Made by a program: the position numbers and the translations under genes. From Pempheris klunzingeri (Eukaryota; Chordata; Actinopteri; Acropomatiformes; Pempheridae), in NCBI RefSeq assembly GCF_042242105.1, contig NC_092029.1:7255885-7319884 (forward strand): a stretch of 64,000 nucleotides of DNA, in the 5' to 3' direction. Positions 14,553 through 28,894 of the stretch are shown one piece after another. The notes below the pieces were generated by a model, which made no database searches, was not told the origin of the DNA, and saw only the letters and a list, made by a program, of their open reading frames with translations. Each line of letters opens with the position of its first letter. Positions within the stretch are counted from its first letter, which is position 1.

Positions 14553-16280
14553 CTTCTTACTATGAGTGATTGTGTCCTACATGGACACATTGTTTCATAA
14601 TATTAAGTTAAAACATTTACGGTTATTTCACATTTGTGCTGTCTGGGTCTGTTTTTTTTTTAAAAATGCTTCTCTCACTGGTATAAAGTGGGAGGGACTC
14701 TTACAAGAAAAAGTGATGTCACATACTTCAGTGCACAAATCAGGATTTTGCCTTATTTTAATCAAAATCTGATGAAAGTTGGTGGGTTGCTGATGTCAAT
14801 CAAATCAGGTCAAACCACAGCTGGACAGTCAGGATGAAGTAGATTAGCTCAGTTAATGTAAAACTTTGATGCTGCTTTGTTAATCATGGAAGCTTTCAGT
14901 GGCTTTAATGCCAAGTTGATTCAGTGAAGAATTGCTCCTTCTGGTTGAAAGTTTCGAGTGTGTTTGACCACACCCTGCCCTGATGTCTTTGAGGAGCGAC
15001 ACCCTGCAGAACACTTTTACTTTGCTTCATTAATTTGTCATTTAAATGCAGCTGATTAAATCACTTTAAAATGGCTTTTAAAACAATCCTAACTTTTTTT
15101 TATGATCATTCAACTCTCTAACTGTTTAAAGTTGAGCCTCCATACAAACCACTGTGGGAATGAGAAAACAAACACACCCTTCATTGAAATTGTAAGATTT
15201 CCGACTGTCCCCAAAGGTACCATTCGCCATTTCGCATGCGCGCTTCCTATAAACTGAGCAGCAGACCGGCACGTTGGACGGAGTTGGCGCCATTTGAGCT
15301 TTTATTGTATGTCTAATCGCTGCTAATATCACGTCTGCTACATAAACTACACACAGGCCTGCACACATGACACAGATGCTGTTGTCTAAAAGCACAGTGA
15401 ACACAGAATAACCTACACTAAGAAACAGGGGTAGAAAATTATGAAAATTATTATTAAAATCCTGAAATGTTGATTTCAGTACAGACTAATACATTTTGTA
15501 TTGCTCAGCTTTTAAAACTGGGTTTCTATACTTTATTATAAGTTACTGAAAAGATTAATCCAAGCAAATATTTCCAAGATCAGCGTGAAATGAAATAACT
15601 TATTTTAGCACAAATCCTTCAAGATTTACTAAACATTACTAAATATAAACTATAGCCTGAGCTATAGAGTTAGATATTTGAGTTAGAAATACATGTATGA
15701 TATCAATATCGGCCAATATACGATATTTCTCATGAACACATAGCATAAACAAACGTAATGATGAGGATTCCTTAAATTATTATTATTATGACTAACATAC
15801 CATGATGCATTTTAGAGTTGATGAATTTACAGATTTCAGGCATTTCTGCACTGCAAATTCTTGTTGTGTATCAACTGACAAATATACCAACACTTGTTTA
15901 TCTGCAATACAGTTCTATTTATTTTTCTGTCTAGCTATATATAAACAATTGTAAAACTAAAAGCAAATGATGTTGTTGTGATCTAAAAATACTGAGATTA
16001 GTTTGAGTTAATAATAGAGATGCTATTCATCACCACTGTGAAAGCTCTCTACTGTTAAAATTTCAGCTCAGTGTATTTTTTTAACTTCTGTTATCCAGTT
16101 CAGTCTTTATGGTCTTTATGAGTTTAATTAGTCTATACAGTCTACAGATGTAACTCAATATATTATTGACTAAATGAATCCACCAACTTTATATCCTTTC
16201 CTGTAGCTTTTGTGCATCTTGAGACCTTTCACGTTGTATAACATTTCTTAAAAAAAAATTGGGTGATTTGTCAATAACAC
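14553..16280. other. Intergenic spacer between arf6 and prpf39
   Basis: AT-rich DNA without a recognised gene. The only distinctive part is a short GC-rich island near 15.22-15.30 kb with promoter-type motifs, listed separately. Confidence 0.55.
15220..15300. promoter_or_regulatory. Possible cryptic promoter with NRF1/YY1-like motifs
   Basis: In an AT-rich spacer, 15225-15243 reads on the minus strand GCGCGCATGCGAAATGGCG, an NRF1-like palindrome next to an AAATGGCG YY1-like core. A second CAAATGGCGCC occurs at 15287-15297. The same motif pair marks the prpf39 promoter. No transcript can be seen, so a non-coding RNA start or a repeat fragment are both possible. Confidence 0.3.
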
Positions 16281-16434
16281 ACACAAGGGGGCGGGTGGTG
16301 CGATGCGCATGCGCAGACCCGTCCTCGGTTCTTCCCCCTAGTTAAAAATGGTGGACGAGCACGCCTGACCGTTGTAGGTTAGATAAAGTGACTTCGAAAG
16401 CTGCACACAAGTTCATAACGTTGATCAACAGTTG
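16280..16434 (+). promoter_or_regulatory. prpf39: prpf39 promoter and 5'UTR
   Basis: A GC-rich patch in AT-rich DNA contains the perfect NRF1 palindrome TGCGCATGCGCA (16304-16315), a pyrimidine tract, and AAAATGGTGG (16345-16354), a YY1-type element commonly found at vertebrate housekeeping starts. Transcription probably begins near 16340, giving a 5'UTR of about 95 nt before the ATG at 16435. Confidence 0.6.
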
Positions 16435-19400
16435 ATGGAAGATACTGGTAAGATATCAAAACTCACCTTTACTCAAATTGGTTTAATTTGGCTCGAATTT
16501 GCTAATTCACCAGCCAGCTAACGCTAGCTGCTTGTCCAGCTACCTAATGCTAGTGAGACGGCCAACGTTAGCCGGCTAGCTAGCGGAGAGAATCCGCTGG
16601 TACCGACTATTAACTGGAGATGGTGCCAAACGCCTAGCACGTTGTAGTTCTTCTAGTTATCAAAGGTAAGCGGGGATGATTAGGTTAACGTTTTATATCA
16701 CAACATGTAGCCCCGGTAAGCTCGCAATTGTAGTTAACTTTAACTAACTACTCTTTATTGAGTTAACGCTCAACGTTACCAAATGAGCGCTAACGAGAGG
16801 CTAGCGGCAATCTATCGTCACTTTAGCGCTGTGAAATGTACCAGGAAGTAGACAGCAGTCAAGGCCCAACTTCTGATTGAACTTTGACTCTGCAAACAGT
16901 CTCCCGGGTGCAACATGGTCTTAATCAGCTAACATTGATCGATATTGGCGGAACACGTTTCGTGCTGTTAACTATAGTTAGCGTTTGCTAGAAGTGAATA
17001 TGCCACTCTGTGTTATTTAACAAAGAAACCAGTCACGTGGATACATTATTTTTAGTAGCTAAGACAAGACTTAAAGCTAAAGCTGGCGTGCGTTTACGTG
17101 TTGGAACAAGGAAGTGTCCTGCAGCACCAACTGCTGCCTCTGCTGGATGACCTTTTTTGGCTTAAAGTTAATGTTTGAAAATGTAAGCATGAGTCACTGC
17201 AAACTAAAATACGGAATATGTCAGAGTTATTAATGATTATGACGGTGCTGATAATTGTTAAATGGTGACCAGGGAAGCTGTGAAACCGGATTGCTTTTGT
17301 TTCCCCGAGAGAGAAACCTGCAGTCACACTAGTTGGATAATTGGTTTAACTACAGGATGTGCACATTGAAGTGATGAATACTCTTGTTTGCCCTCTCAGT
17401 GGTAAATTTTAAGTTGCTTGAACTTAAATATTAATTTGCATACAACTAGTTTTGTATCAGCTTTTATCTGCAAGTTCCATTTTCCCAATTATTATTCTAT
17501 AAGACACATATTATCATTGTCATTAATTTGGCATAATTTTCTGATGTAATTAATTAGTTAAAAAATGTAAATGATGAATAAGTGTCATTTACAATTTCTC
17601 TAGTAAAAAACCTGAATACATTCAATTTACTTTAATATTTAACAAGGAATTTAAGGGAGGCTTAATGTTTGAGAAGTTGAAAACGGACATCATTGGGTAT
17701 TTTAGCTTGAAAAAATACAGAAATGTTACCAAAATAGTTGCCCGTTAATTCTATGCTGATGGACTAATCCTTGCAGCTCCAGTGATAATAATCCAATCTG
17801 CTTTTCAACAGGACTGCAATTCTCAGACGACACCAATACTGGAATGCTGGACACTGAGTCCCCTGCCATGGAGAGCAATGGGGATGCCTTTCTGCCTGAC
17901 CTTCCTGTTTTAGGCCAAACCGCTGACTGGTCCATGGACCAGGTTGCTCCAGAACCAATCTCCAACATCTTGCCTGAGGACTCGGATGCGTCCCAGGATG
18001 TTCTGGGGGAGCAGCAGCAACCAAACCAACATATGAGCTCGACAGAGCTGGGATCTGTGGAGAAAGCTGTGGAGCAGTTTCAGCTCGCCAGTGCTCAGCT
18101 CTTCCAGGAAGAGCAGCCACCACCACCACCTCCACCACAGCCTGCAGAAGAGCCGCCACAGCCATCAGAACACAAAACAGAGTCCGAGCCTCAACAATAC
18201 AACGAGGAGATGAGTGTAGAACCACAGGATGCTGTACAGGATGGTAGTCAAGGTAATCAAAATGATTGGTGTTTAGTTACTATGAGTTCTAAGAATGGAA
18301 AAGGATGAATAAATGAATAATAGGGCAGAATTGGTATCAGCAGTAGATATTCAACACGCGTGGAAAATTGTAAAAGACTAAGGATGCTTCGTCGTGACTA
18401 GATGGTTTACTAGAACAATGCAAAACCTCTTCCAACAATTTACTCAACTGAAGTGGTTCAGAACACTAGTGGCTCATAGCCCAGCTTTAAGTGCAGTAGT
18501 ACCACAGAATCACAGCATGAACTGTAAATTACGCTGATTTAACTGACACATAATCATGTAACATAGTCTTTTAACTTGTCTTTTGAATTTTTTGTATTGG
18601 AAACTTAAAACAGAATTCCACGTTCTATTAGTAATTAGATTAATAACCAATAACTTGCTTGCTCCTCCACTTCATGATTCCTTGTTAACTTCTCCAGATG
18701 AGACTGTGGCACCGCAGTTGACAGAAGACGGCATGGAGCTCGAAGAACCATCCAAGGACACAACAGACTCAACTGTTCCTACAGAACCACAACCGCCCAG
18801 TGAGTTTGAAAGACTCTTTAAAGGGTGCGAGGAGAACCCCGAAGACTTCAATGGTTGGGTCTACCTGCTGCAGCATGTGGAGCAAGAGGTAGGAGAAAAT
18901 GTGCACACATGCTCAGTTTGTATATTATTCAAATTTAACAGAAGGTTTATCACAATCATGTCCTTAAATTTCAATATAAGTGGATTATTGTACTTAGCCG
19001 GACTAGTAACTTATTGTATCTTTTTGCTGATACTTCATTGCAGAATGTCCTCACTGCTGTGAGAAAGGCGTTTGATGTATTCTTCCTGCATTATCCCTAC
19101 TGCTATGGCTACTGGAAGAAGTATGCTGATATTGAGAAAAAGCACGACAATATACAGGTTGCAGAAGAGGTAAGAATAAATATCTTTTGAACACGTTTTT
19201 TTGTTTCCTTTTCTACCCTTTTACTGTCTGTGCTTGTGTCTAATAGAATATTTGATTGCTCACCAGCTGGACTGTTCTGGTCTTCTCCCTGTTACTTATC
19301 CCATTACTATATTGCTACACTGATTCAGCACCATGTGCTTGTACCAAAGTCTTGGTCCTTAAGAGACTGCGTACAGGCAGTTTAAGAGGGACACTTTTAT

Positions 19401-22400
19401 GAATGCAATAAAATTGCTCCCAGCATTGACAGGCTTGTTTGCGTTTGGTCTCTCCCAAGGTGTACAGAAGAGGCTTGCAGGCCATCCCTCTCAGTGTGGA
19501 TCTGTGGCTGCACTACCTGACCTACATCAAAGAGAACTCAGATCCTAGTGACCCAGAGACTGAAGGGCGCATTAGAGCGTGAGTAAATTACTGAAGTTAA
19601 TCAAATTTTTGATATGTCATGTTTGAATTGCAATGGGATAATGAGACAACAAGTGGTTGCATAAGATTCACAATTCTTCCATTTATTTTCTCCCATTAGT
19701 GCCTATGAACATGCTGTGCTTGCAGCAGGCACGGACTTCCGCTCAGACCGTCTGTGGGAATCCTTCATCAACTGGGAGACAGAGCAGCAAAAGCTGGATA
19801 ACGTCACTGCCGTCTATGATCGCATCTTGGGCATCCCAACCCAGCTGTATTCCCAGCACTTTCAGAGGTAGGGAGGAAACAGAATAAAAGTCTGGATGCA
19901 CTCATGTGATTTTTATCAGCTCTGCAGTTATACTCCAGAGACACAGGTTATCTGTAGCTGGGGAAAAAGCAATTTTCTTCTGAATGTAAAGTTACTATAG
20001 CATTGACCAGAATATGGCCCTCTCTTTGTAGCACTCAGCTCTACGCTACACAAAGAGAGACTTTATTATCCTTTAAGCCATTTTAACCAAGATAACATTA
20101 ACACCATTAGAAACCTTCCATTGAGTTGAATCTTCTTCTTTACCTGTTTTCAATCTTTGTAGGTTCAAAGATCACGTGCAGAACAACAACCCCAAACACT
20201 CCTTGTCGGAAGAGGAGTTTGTCCAGCTGAGGCTCGAGCTCTCTAAAGCCAGCCTAATGGCAATGATCTGCGAAGATGGGGAGATGCCTGCTGCGCAGGA
20301 GGATCTACCGCCTGGTACAGATGATCTCCAAGACCCTGCTAAGGTATAAATCCAGTTGCCAATCATGGAGGGAGGCACATTTACAAAACCAAAAAAACTG
20401 CTTGCAGGGTTTAGCAGGAGCTTGCCTGTTCTCCATGATGAGAAGGAAAGAAAGCTTTGTTGAGGTTTGAAGAGGTGTCTTTATGTCAGCAGCCAAGCCA
20501 ATGAATGCCAGGGGGGATTCAAGTTGGCATCCAGTCAGGGACTCGCCCTAAAACTTAAAGGATCAACCGTGACCCATTGACCCAGCATCTGCACCTAGAG
20601 GCTGACATGCAGGGTGCATACATACCTCCCCCCTCTGCAGGCTTCTTGTCTCTGGCAAGCTCATGGTGACGTAAATCCTTGCCTGCAGGACTCGCAGTTT
20701 TTACATCAAGTGGAGAATGTGACACAGTGACTGGGGCACAATGATGTTGACCATGTTTTTTTTGTGTGTGTTTATGTAGAGAGTAACGGAGATCGAGAAC
20801 ATGCGCCACAAGGTGATTGAGGTTCGGCAGGAGGTGTTCAACCACAACGAGCATGAAGTCAGCAAGCGCTGGGCCTTTGAGGAAGGGGTGTGTAACTTGT
20901 TTTCTCACTACAATGTGAATTATTTTACATTTTTATGCTTTATGTTCTATTTATTCTTTGACACTGTTTTACAATTATTTATGTCTCTTTAGATTAAGAG
21001 ACCATACTTCCACGTCAAAGCCTTAGAGAAGACCCAGCTGAACAACTGGAAGGAGTACCTGGACTTTGAAATTGAAAATGGGACTCCGGAGCGCGTTGTT
21101 GTTCTCTTTGAACGATGCCTCATCGCTTGTGCACTCTACGAAGAGTTCTGGACCAAGGTAATGCGACCTTGAACCTCTCTCTCACTCCTGCTATCTTCCT
21201 GCACTTCCCCACCAACGATGATATCACAACGACACAGTAAATCGTCCTGCACTCTCTTTGCGTGTAACGTTGATATGTGACTGTATCTGTTGTATTAGGG
21301 GATGGCCAGCTTGCCACACAAGATTTGACTGCAGCATTTGCCAACTACTACGTTGCATCTTCTTCGTCTCCCACTACCTTACAGAAACTTATCTAATTGG
21401 TTCCATGAAGGTGCTGATGGGTTTACACAGAAAATTTCTAAAAACGATCTTGTCAATGAAGAAATTCACTGTTTTCTGTCAACTGAAATTTTAGGTTTAA
21501 AATGTGTTGTCTCTTTTGCCTTTCTCTTTCTTCTCTGTTCTTTTTTTCTGTCCTCTCCTGCATTTCTTCCAACTCGCTTTCTCTTTTTCACTCTGAAGTA
21601 TGCAAAATATCTAGAGGGCTACAGCATTGACGGAGTGAGACATGTCTACAAGAAGGCGTGCACCATCCACCTGCCCAAGAAACCCTCCATCCACCTGCTG
21701 TGGGCAGCCTTTGAGGAGCAGCAAGGTGAGTGAAACTCGCATGCAAATTAAACGCTGTCAAATTACCAAGGAGTATGAGGGGAAGTCTCTCTGTGGGCGT
21801 GACCCCTCAGGCTCTGACTACAATGCAGACTTTTAAAGACAAAGTTGTAGGTAATCTGACTTGAGTCCTGATAGTACTCTGCTGTTTGCCTAGGCAACGT
21901 GGAGGAGGCTCGTGGCATCCTGAAGTCCCTGGAGGCATCAGTCCCTGGTCTGGCCATGGTGCGCCTTCGGAGGGTCAGTCTTGAGCGTCGCCATGGTAAC
22001 TTGGACGAAGCTGAGGCGCTGTTGAGGGAGGCCATGGAGTCTGCGAAGACTGCTACTGAGACATCGTTTTATGCTGTGAAGCTGGCCAGGCAGCAGATGA
22101 AGGTGCAGAAAAGTCTGAGCAAGGCCAGGAAGGTGCTGCTGGATGCCATCGAAAAAGACCAGGTGAGAGCTGGTTGATGGTTCGTGACATAATGTGATAG
22201 AGCCCCATTGAATCCTAAAATGTTGCCATATGACACAGTGTCAACCCCCCTCACATCACTGAAAGACTGTTTTACACTTCTAATTTTTGTATTTGCATAA
22301 CTTGCAAGAATTGCATTCATATTTATCTGAGTTAAGTTAAACTGTGTTGAAATCAGTTACTGGAGCGTTAATGTAATTGTACCACTTCCCACTATGCCTG

Positions 22401-23493
22401 TATTGCTGTAGTAGTGACATGCATATAAATATTTATGTGGATTTTACAGACGAATCCAAAACTTTATCTGAACCTGCTTGAGCTGGAATACAGTGGAGAC
22501 GTGACACAGAACGAGGCCGAGATCTTGGCTTGTTTTGACCGAGCCCTGAACAGCCCAATGCCCCTCGAGTCCCGCCTCCTCTTCTGCCAGCGCAAGGTGG
22601 AGTTCCTCGAGGACTTTGGCAGTGACATCAATGCGTGAGTTTTTTTTGTTACTTTTAGATGCAATGTAAATGGATACATTAAAAAATAAAAATCTTGCCA
22701 TCTTTGATATTGAATAATTTTCTTTCATCTACATCTTTTCAGGCTTGTGGCTGCATATGAGGAACATCAGAAACTACAAAAAGAGAGCGAACCCTCAAAG
22801 AGGAAAGCGGAGAACGGGTATGACAGGTGGATATGGGAACAGGGCTTGGGTCACACCAACACATCATCATTTTCACACATTCTTCTATGTTCCAATTAAA
22901 TCGTGGCGCTTCAACCAGAGTGTTCTGTAGTTGGTTATTCATTATTCCACAGCAAATGCATAGTGGATGTTTAACAGTAGCTAAACATCATCTAAAAAGT
23001 TATTAATGTAGTTTATTTCACGGTGAACCACTTTACAAGGGATTTTACTGACAGAAACCGTTTGTCTCCAGCTCTCAAGAACCTGAGGCCAAGAGACAGC
23101 GTGTGGATGACAGTTCCGCGGTTGCAACAAACGCAATGACAGACGCACAAAACAACTCTGCATACAACTACAACTGGTATCAGGTGGGTTTGAGCAGTGT
23201 GACGCTGGAAAAAAGGCTTCCTTACACTCAGTTCATGTTACACCAAGAACACATGGCTATTTAGAGCATTTATTTGTATATTTTAGTACAAACTTAATTT
23301 AATCAAAATGTGCAGACAAAACTATACCAGATTTGAGATCGTGTTTTAAGCTTGAGATCACTTTCATGACTTTTTTCCCCCCACCCCCTTCTCTCCTTTT
23401 TAGCAGCAGTACGGTGCATGGGGACAGAACTCCTGGGGCCAGTACAACCAATATGCCCAGTACAACCAGTACTACCCTCCTCCTCCAACATGA
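16435..23493 (+). CDS. prpf39: Pre-mRNA-processing factor 39, 15 coding exons
   Basis: The gene encodes Prpf39, the vertebrate HAT-repeat protein of the U1 snRNP / early spliceosome (yeast Prp39/Prp42 role in 5' splice-site selection), in the nucleus. Coding exons read by eye are 16435-16447, 17812-18252, 18698-18888, 19044-19169, 19460-19578, 19700-19867, 20163-20343, 20780-20887, 20993-21157, 21599-21725, 21894-22162, 22450-22634, 22743-22817, 23072-23183 and 23404-23493. All join in phase across GT-AG introns and give 789 residues. The N-terminal ~180 residues are acidic, Gln/Pro-rich and poorly conserved (poly-Pro run). HAT repeats follow, with hallmark stretches such as [40 protein letters not shown] and [15 protein letters not shown] basic KRKAENG/AKRQR segment and a Tyr/Gln-rich tail ending YYPPPPT close the protein. 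The start is tentative because it uses a 13-nt first coding exon. The next in-frame ATG is at 17844 in exon 2. Confidence 0.93.
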
Positions 23494-24047
23494 TGGACAA
23501 AATCCTGACATGAAGATGGAGACTCAGAGGAAAGCATCCTTTCTGACCTGCCTACATCTCTGAACAGGGCTACTTAACAGGGCGTCATGGAGATTTCAGT
23601 CCAACCACCGAAGCTGATTTGTTCCTTCTTTCTGGAGAAAGTGTGCTAATTAGTTAAATTACACTTTGTAGCCATTGTTTGGAATATAATACACTTGACC
23701 CTCCATGGCAGTCATGTTGATCAGTCATGTTTAAAAAAACAACTTAATTGCTACATCTATCATCTCCAACACTGGCTGCATTTTTGGGTTCTTTAATGCA
23801 TGTTATTTGTGAAGGCAGATTTCTTTTTCCGTGTGATAAAGGCTTTTTAATTTTTAGATGGGATGACTTAGTTTGGTCTCTTTCTTTGTGTACGAGGTTT
23901 AAACTTGTAAAGGCGGCAGTCATTGATGTCCCTCTGAGCCGTGTATTTCTCCTTCTCGAGCTGAAAGATTTTTAATATTTCATGGTTATGTTTCCATAAA
24001 CAAAATGAAGAGTTCCTCCTTTTTTTTTTATTTTGACTTGATTTCAT

Positions 24048-24053
24048 AATAAA
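24048..24053 (+). terminator. prpf39: prpf39 poly(A) signal
   Basis: An AATAAA lies about 555 nt past the prpf39 stop and about 520 nt before the fau start, with no other gene between. It is the best candidate 3' end. Confidence 0.6.
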
Positions 24054-24540
24054 GAGATTGATATCCTGAAGATGTCCCTTGTTGAGCTCATAATTTTTAT
24101 TTATTCCTAAATGTCTCAAAGGATTTCTGAAGATCCTGAGCTTGAACATCAACAGACACACAATCTGCAGCACAGACATCTTTTCCACACGTTTACAATC
24201 CAATACAAATGACTGGTACTTAATAGCTGATTAAACCTTTATTGAACAGTAATTCACAGTGATACTAAAGAGCTGACAGCTTAATTTTTCCTGCTGAGTC
24301 AAGTGTTGGGGTTTTTAAAATAAAATGCCCAAATAAACGTAGGTCTGGTCAAACCACAGGCCATTTATAATAACCTAGATAGACAATATATTGCATTAAA
24401 ACAAAATTGAGACACAATCATTAAATCAACTGTGTTGATTAAAACGACGTTAAAAGAAACTAATTGAAAAAACAATTATTTAAATTGTGCATCAGTCCAA
24501 AGTACGAGGGGCGTGGCCTCATACAATGCTACGTAAGACC

Positions 24541-24610
24541 GCACATGCGCAGTGTCGCCCGTCGAACAGCCCTTTTTATGCTTAGCGTTGAACGACTAGC
24601 ATCAAACGAG
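24541..24610 (+). promoter_or_regulatory. fau: fau promoter, TOP start and non-coding exon 1
   Basis: An NRF1-like site GCACATGCGCAG (24541-24552) precedes a 5' terminal oligopyrimidine-type start, CCCTTTTT at 24570-24577. Such starts are the hallmark of ribosomal-protein mRNAs under mTOR/LARP1 translational control. A non-coding exon ends at 24610 with donor CGAG|GTAAGG and is spliced to the coding exon that begins at 25069. Confidence 0.7.
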
Positions 24611-25075
24611 GTAAGGCCTGATGAATTTAAGTGAAAAACCCGAATTATGTTTATCCTTGATAGACTTTTTTACGATAATATAGCACGTGTGCCACCCCTT
24701 TCTCAGTGTAATACCTTATTTTGGACAGTTAGGTTACATTTCATGTGGTTTTAAGCAACTTTGTGAAACGCGTGCCCCATGTGGCTAGTTAAGCTAGCAT
24801 AGCATTAGCAAGAAACGAAGAGACACGGACTCCCGGCACGCTGCTTTGCAGTGGTTCTTGTATGTTTACTTCATGCTAGCTTTGTGTCGGAGTATAATCT
24901 GTCAGTGTATTTCCATGTTTAATTTATTAAGTAATTCCAGACACGGATATAACGTGGCGGGTTTGTTAGCCACTGTTTGCTGTCACCAATAAATTCAACG
25001 CCATACGCTTATTTCCGCCATAGCAATATTGATGTCTGAAGTTCAAGGGTCGTTTTGTGTTTTTTCAGCATCAAG

Positions 25076-26276
<1,201 letters not shown>

Positions 26277-26355
26277 GTGCTTCAGTGCCCAACAGGAGGA
26301 ACACAGTTGTCCACTCATCAGTTTTTACCAAGTTAAATGTTATCCTGCTGTACAG

Positions 26356-26361
26356 AATAAA
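26356..26361 (+). terminator. fau: fau poly(A) signal
   Basis: AATAAA 80 nt after the fau stop, followed by a short A-rich tract. The 3'UTR would be about 100 nt, as expected for a ribosomal-protein mRNA. Confidence 0.75.
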
Positions 26362-26379
26362 AAATTGGCTTGGACAAAA

Positions 26380-27034
26380 AAAAAAACCTTGTATGGTGTC
26401 CTTAAAGCAAACTAGTTGCCATTTGCAGAATTGTGACAAACTTCATTCATTTTAAATTCATTTCCCTGTTTAAAACAAGTTTTATTTACAACTTGTGGTT
26501 CCACTTTAAATGGCAAAGGCTCCTCAGTTTATCCTGTTTGCTTCAGTTTTAAGGTCTGAACTAAATGTGCAGTTCATTGCTTATCCAAAGCAGTGTCACC
26601 TGTGGTACATAATCAATTTACAAGACTCTGCTTGGTTGTGCTGGTAAATCTGAAAGACCAGTGTACATGAATACAGTAGATTTAATGTAAATTGGTAATT
26701 ACAAGACAATTGAGTTGTCAAATTATACTTAATTGGACATGATCAGCTTTCCTTCCTGCAAAAATTAAACATCCAGCCTACACATGCATATAAAATGGTC
26801 ACAAATCAAAACCAGACAGTGAATTATTGTAATTCTTTAATTTTAAGTCTCTGAAACTGGATTATCATTTACATTTTACATGCAAAAGAACAAAATACAG
26901 AATGAGGTTTCAGAGTGTCTTATATACATTATTGACAAGCCATCAGATTTTGGCTAAAACTTAAACATTGTAACTGGTCATTGCCTCTTGTAGCGTGACG
27001 ACAGAACCGCACGGTCTGAATCCCATCTTAATCT
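26380..27034. other. Spacer between convergent fau and fkbp3
   Basis: AT-rich, no coding signal. Further TTTATT hexamers (for example 26481-26486) could serve as distal fkbp3 poly(A) signals on the minus strand. Confidence 0.6.
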
Positions 27035-27040
27035 TTTATT
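27035..27040 (-). terminator. fkbp3: Candidate fkbp3 poly(A) signal
   Basis: TTTATT on the plus strand reads AATAAA on the fkbp3 sense strand, 49 nt beyond the stop codon. A distal site near 26481 is an alternative. Confidence 0.45.
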
Positions 27041-27088
27041 TGAACTCCACCCTTGAACTGTAGTGCATGCTGGCTGACATTTAGTCAG

Positions 27089-28888
27089 TTAATCCACAGC
27101 CACCAGCTCAACCTCAAAAATCAGCTTTGCATTGGGGGGAATTCTGGTAGAGAAGGAGTTAAGGAAAAGATGGCAGTCAATGCAAAATCCATATGATTTC
27201 TTTCATCCAATCAAATGATAGCTGCAGCACGGGGACTTCAAATGAAACTCAGCCTGTAAAACATAGTACCTGAACCTGGCCCCCTGTGTAGGCAGGAAAA
27301 TAACTAACTCGTATTTACATGACATGAGCAAAGGGAAGCATAAAATGAGCCACAGAAAAGGATACTTGGATTCGGGGAGACCCTTCTTCCCGTAAGCCCA
27401 ATCTGATTCAATCTCCAGTCGAGCCGTTTCACCCTTGCTCATCATTAGGAGCGCCTCGTCCCACTGTGGAAGTAAAGGAGTATTGGTGTTGTGCAGTGGA
27501 CGGAGATGTCATATTTAGGAATTGAAAAAAAGTTTGGATACACAGAGCACTTACTCCTCTGATGACTTTGCCCATGCCAACTTTGAAGCTCAGTGGTTTA
27601 GCTTGCTTTTTCTTTCTTGCAGCTGCAGCAGAGAGAGAACAGTGATGGTTAAAACCCAAAGACAGAATCATCATCATTTGGTGCTGATTTCATCTTCATG
27701 TATAACAATGAAGCACAAGCGCTACTGTAGTTTAAACAGTTAAATTGAGCGAGAAAAACACATAGGCTGGTTGCAAACAGGTCCATGTTCTCAAGAACTC
27801 TAATTTTGTTACTGCAAGGTACCTAAAAGTCAATATTCTGGGTGAAGTATCACTGTAAGGTGCAGGTTTGTCCCACCTGCAGGAATGTTGGTGTCAAAGA
27901 CAGTTCCATCCTCCAAGGTGCCGGTGTACCAGCAGCTCACGGTGTCGCCTTTTTTGGGAAAGTTTGTCTTGTCGCCTTTCTTCAGCACTGACTTTGTGTA
28001 CTTGGGCGGACCCTAAGAGGAGCAACACAGGAGTGGATCAGAATAATTTAAGGTGTGCAAAGAAAAAACAAACAAACCAATCAGCATCAGCACCCTGGAT
28101 CAGTACCTCATCCACAACCTCTGTCTTGGCTTCTTTGGGTTTCTCAATTTTCACGGCTTTAAGCTGCTCTGTCACTTCTTCAACTGGTTCTGTGCCTTTG
28201 AACCTCTGCAAATGACAAATAAAGCATGAAACACACACATTCACTGTTGACAGATGCAGAGTCACTATGTGCAACATCAAGCCTCATTTTCATCACTTAC
28301 TTTGCTTTCAAAGAGCTGATTGTAGGCAATAACCAGCTGTTCTTTCTTTGCTGTTTTGGCAACATTTTTGATGTTTCCCAGCAGTTTGTGCTCGTTGAGG
28401 AACTGAACGGGAAAATGAAATTAGCAGGAGAAGGTTCACAGATGATGAATGAGTTTAGTATCATGTGTGCAGACCTACGCAACCCAATTTGGATGTGGCC
28501 AAATAAAATCACATCAAACCGTAAATGCAGCTGTTTCTGCTCCTGGTCAGATGACACGAAGATCCATTTTATCTGAATTGTGCAGCACTCTTTTTTTTTC
28601 TTGGTAAATATTCCCCTGTGCTGCAGAGCATGACACCTAGCTAGATGCTAACACACAGCAGCCTTTCTAAAGTGGCTCCCCTTAGCTAGGCATGCAGCAC
28701 GCAGCACTTCAAAGTGAGCATTAACACTTTCACCTGCTAATATTCACACTAAAATCCCAAAGAGGCCAAAGGCTTAAACGTACCGAGTGGGCTGCATTGT
28801 CCTGAATGAACGTTATGATGTCTTTTTTGGGCAAATCATCACTTTTGAGCTGCTCATCGCTCCACTCCCGTGTTGGCTCATCCGCCAT
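27089..28888 (-). CDS. fkbp3: FK506-binding protein 3 (FKBP25), 7 exons
   Basis: Exons on the minus strand are 28888-28784, 28402-28301, 28205-28107, 28012-27877, 27622-27555, 27463-27366 and 27143-27089. All are in phase with GT-AG borders and give 220 residues (human FKBP3 is 224). The N-terminal ~70 residues are the basic helical nucleic-acid-binding domain (…[20 protein letters not shown]…[20 protein letters not shown]). A charged linker follows, then the FKBP peptidyl-prolyl isomerase domain beginning near [20 protein letters not shown], with conserved CWYTGTL, GTVFDTN, GKVIRGWDEAL and WAYGKKG motifs and the C-terminus [13 protein letters not shown]25 is a nuclear isomerase that binds rapamycin and RNA/DNA and is linked to pre-ribosomes and chromatin. 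The KKKQAKP insertion in the FKBP domain is typical of this member. Its human neighbour is PRPF39; here fau intervenes. Confidence 0.96.
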
Positions 28889-28892
28889 TTTG
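28882..28892 (-). promoter_or_regulatory. fkbp3: YY1-type element spanning the fkbp3 start codon
   Basis: On the sense strand CAAAATGGCGG contains the start ATG. This matches the YY1 consensus (AAnATGGCGG) known to overlap initiation codons of housekeeping genes. It implies a very short 5'UTR, with transcription starting just upstream. Confidence 0.5.
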
Positions 28893-28894
28893 AG

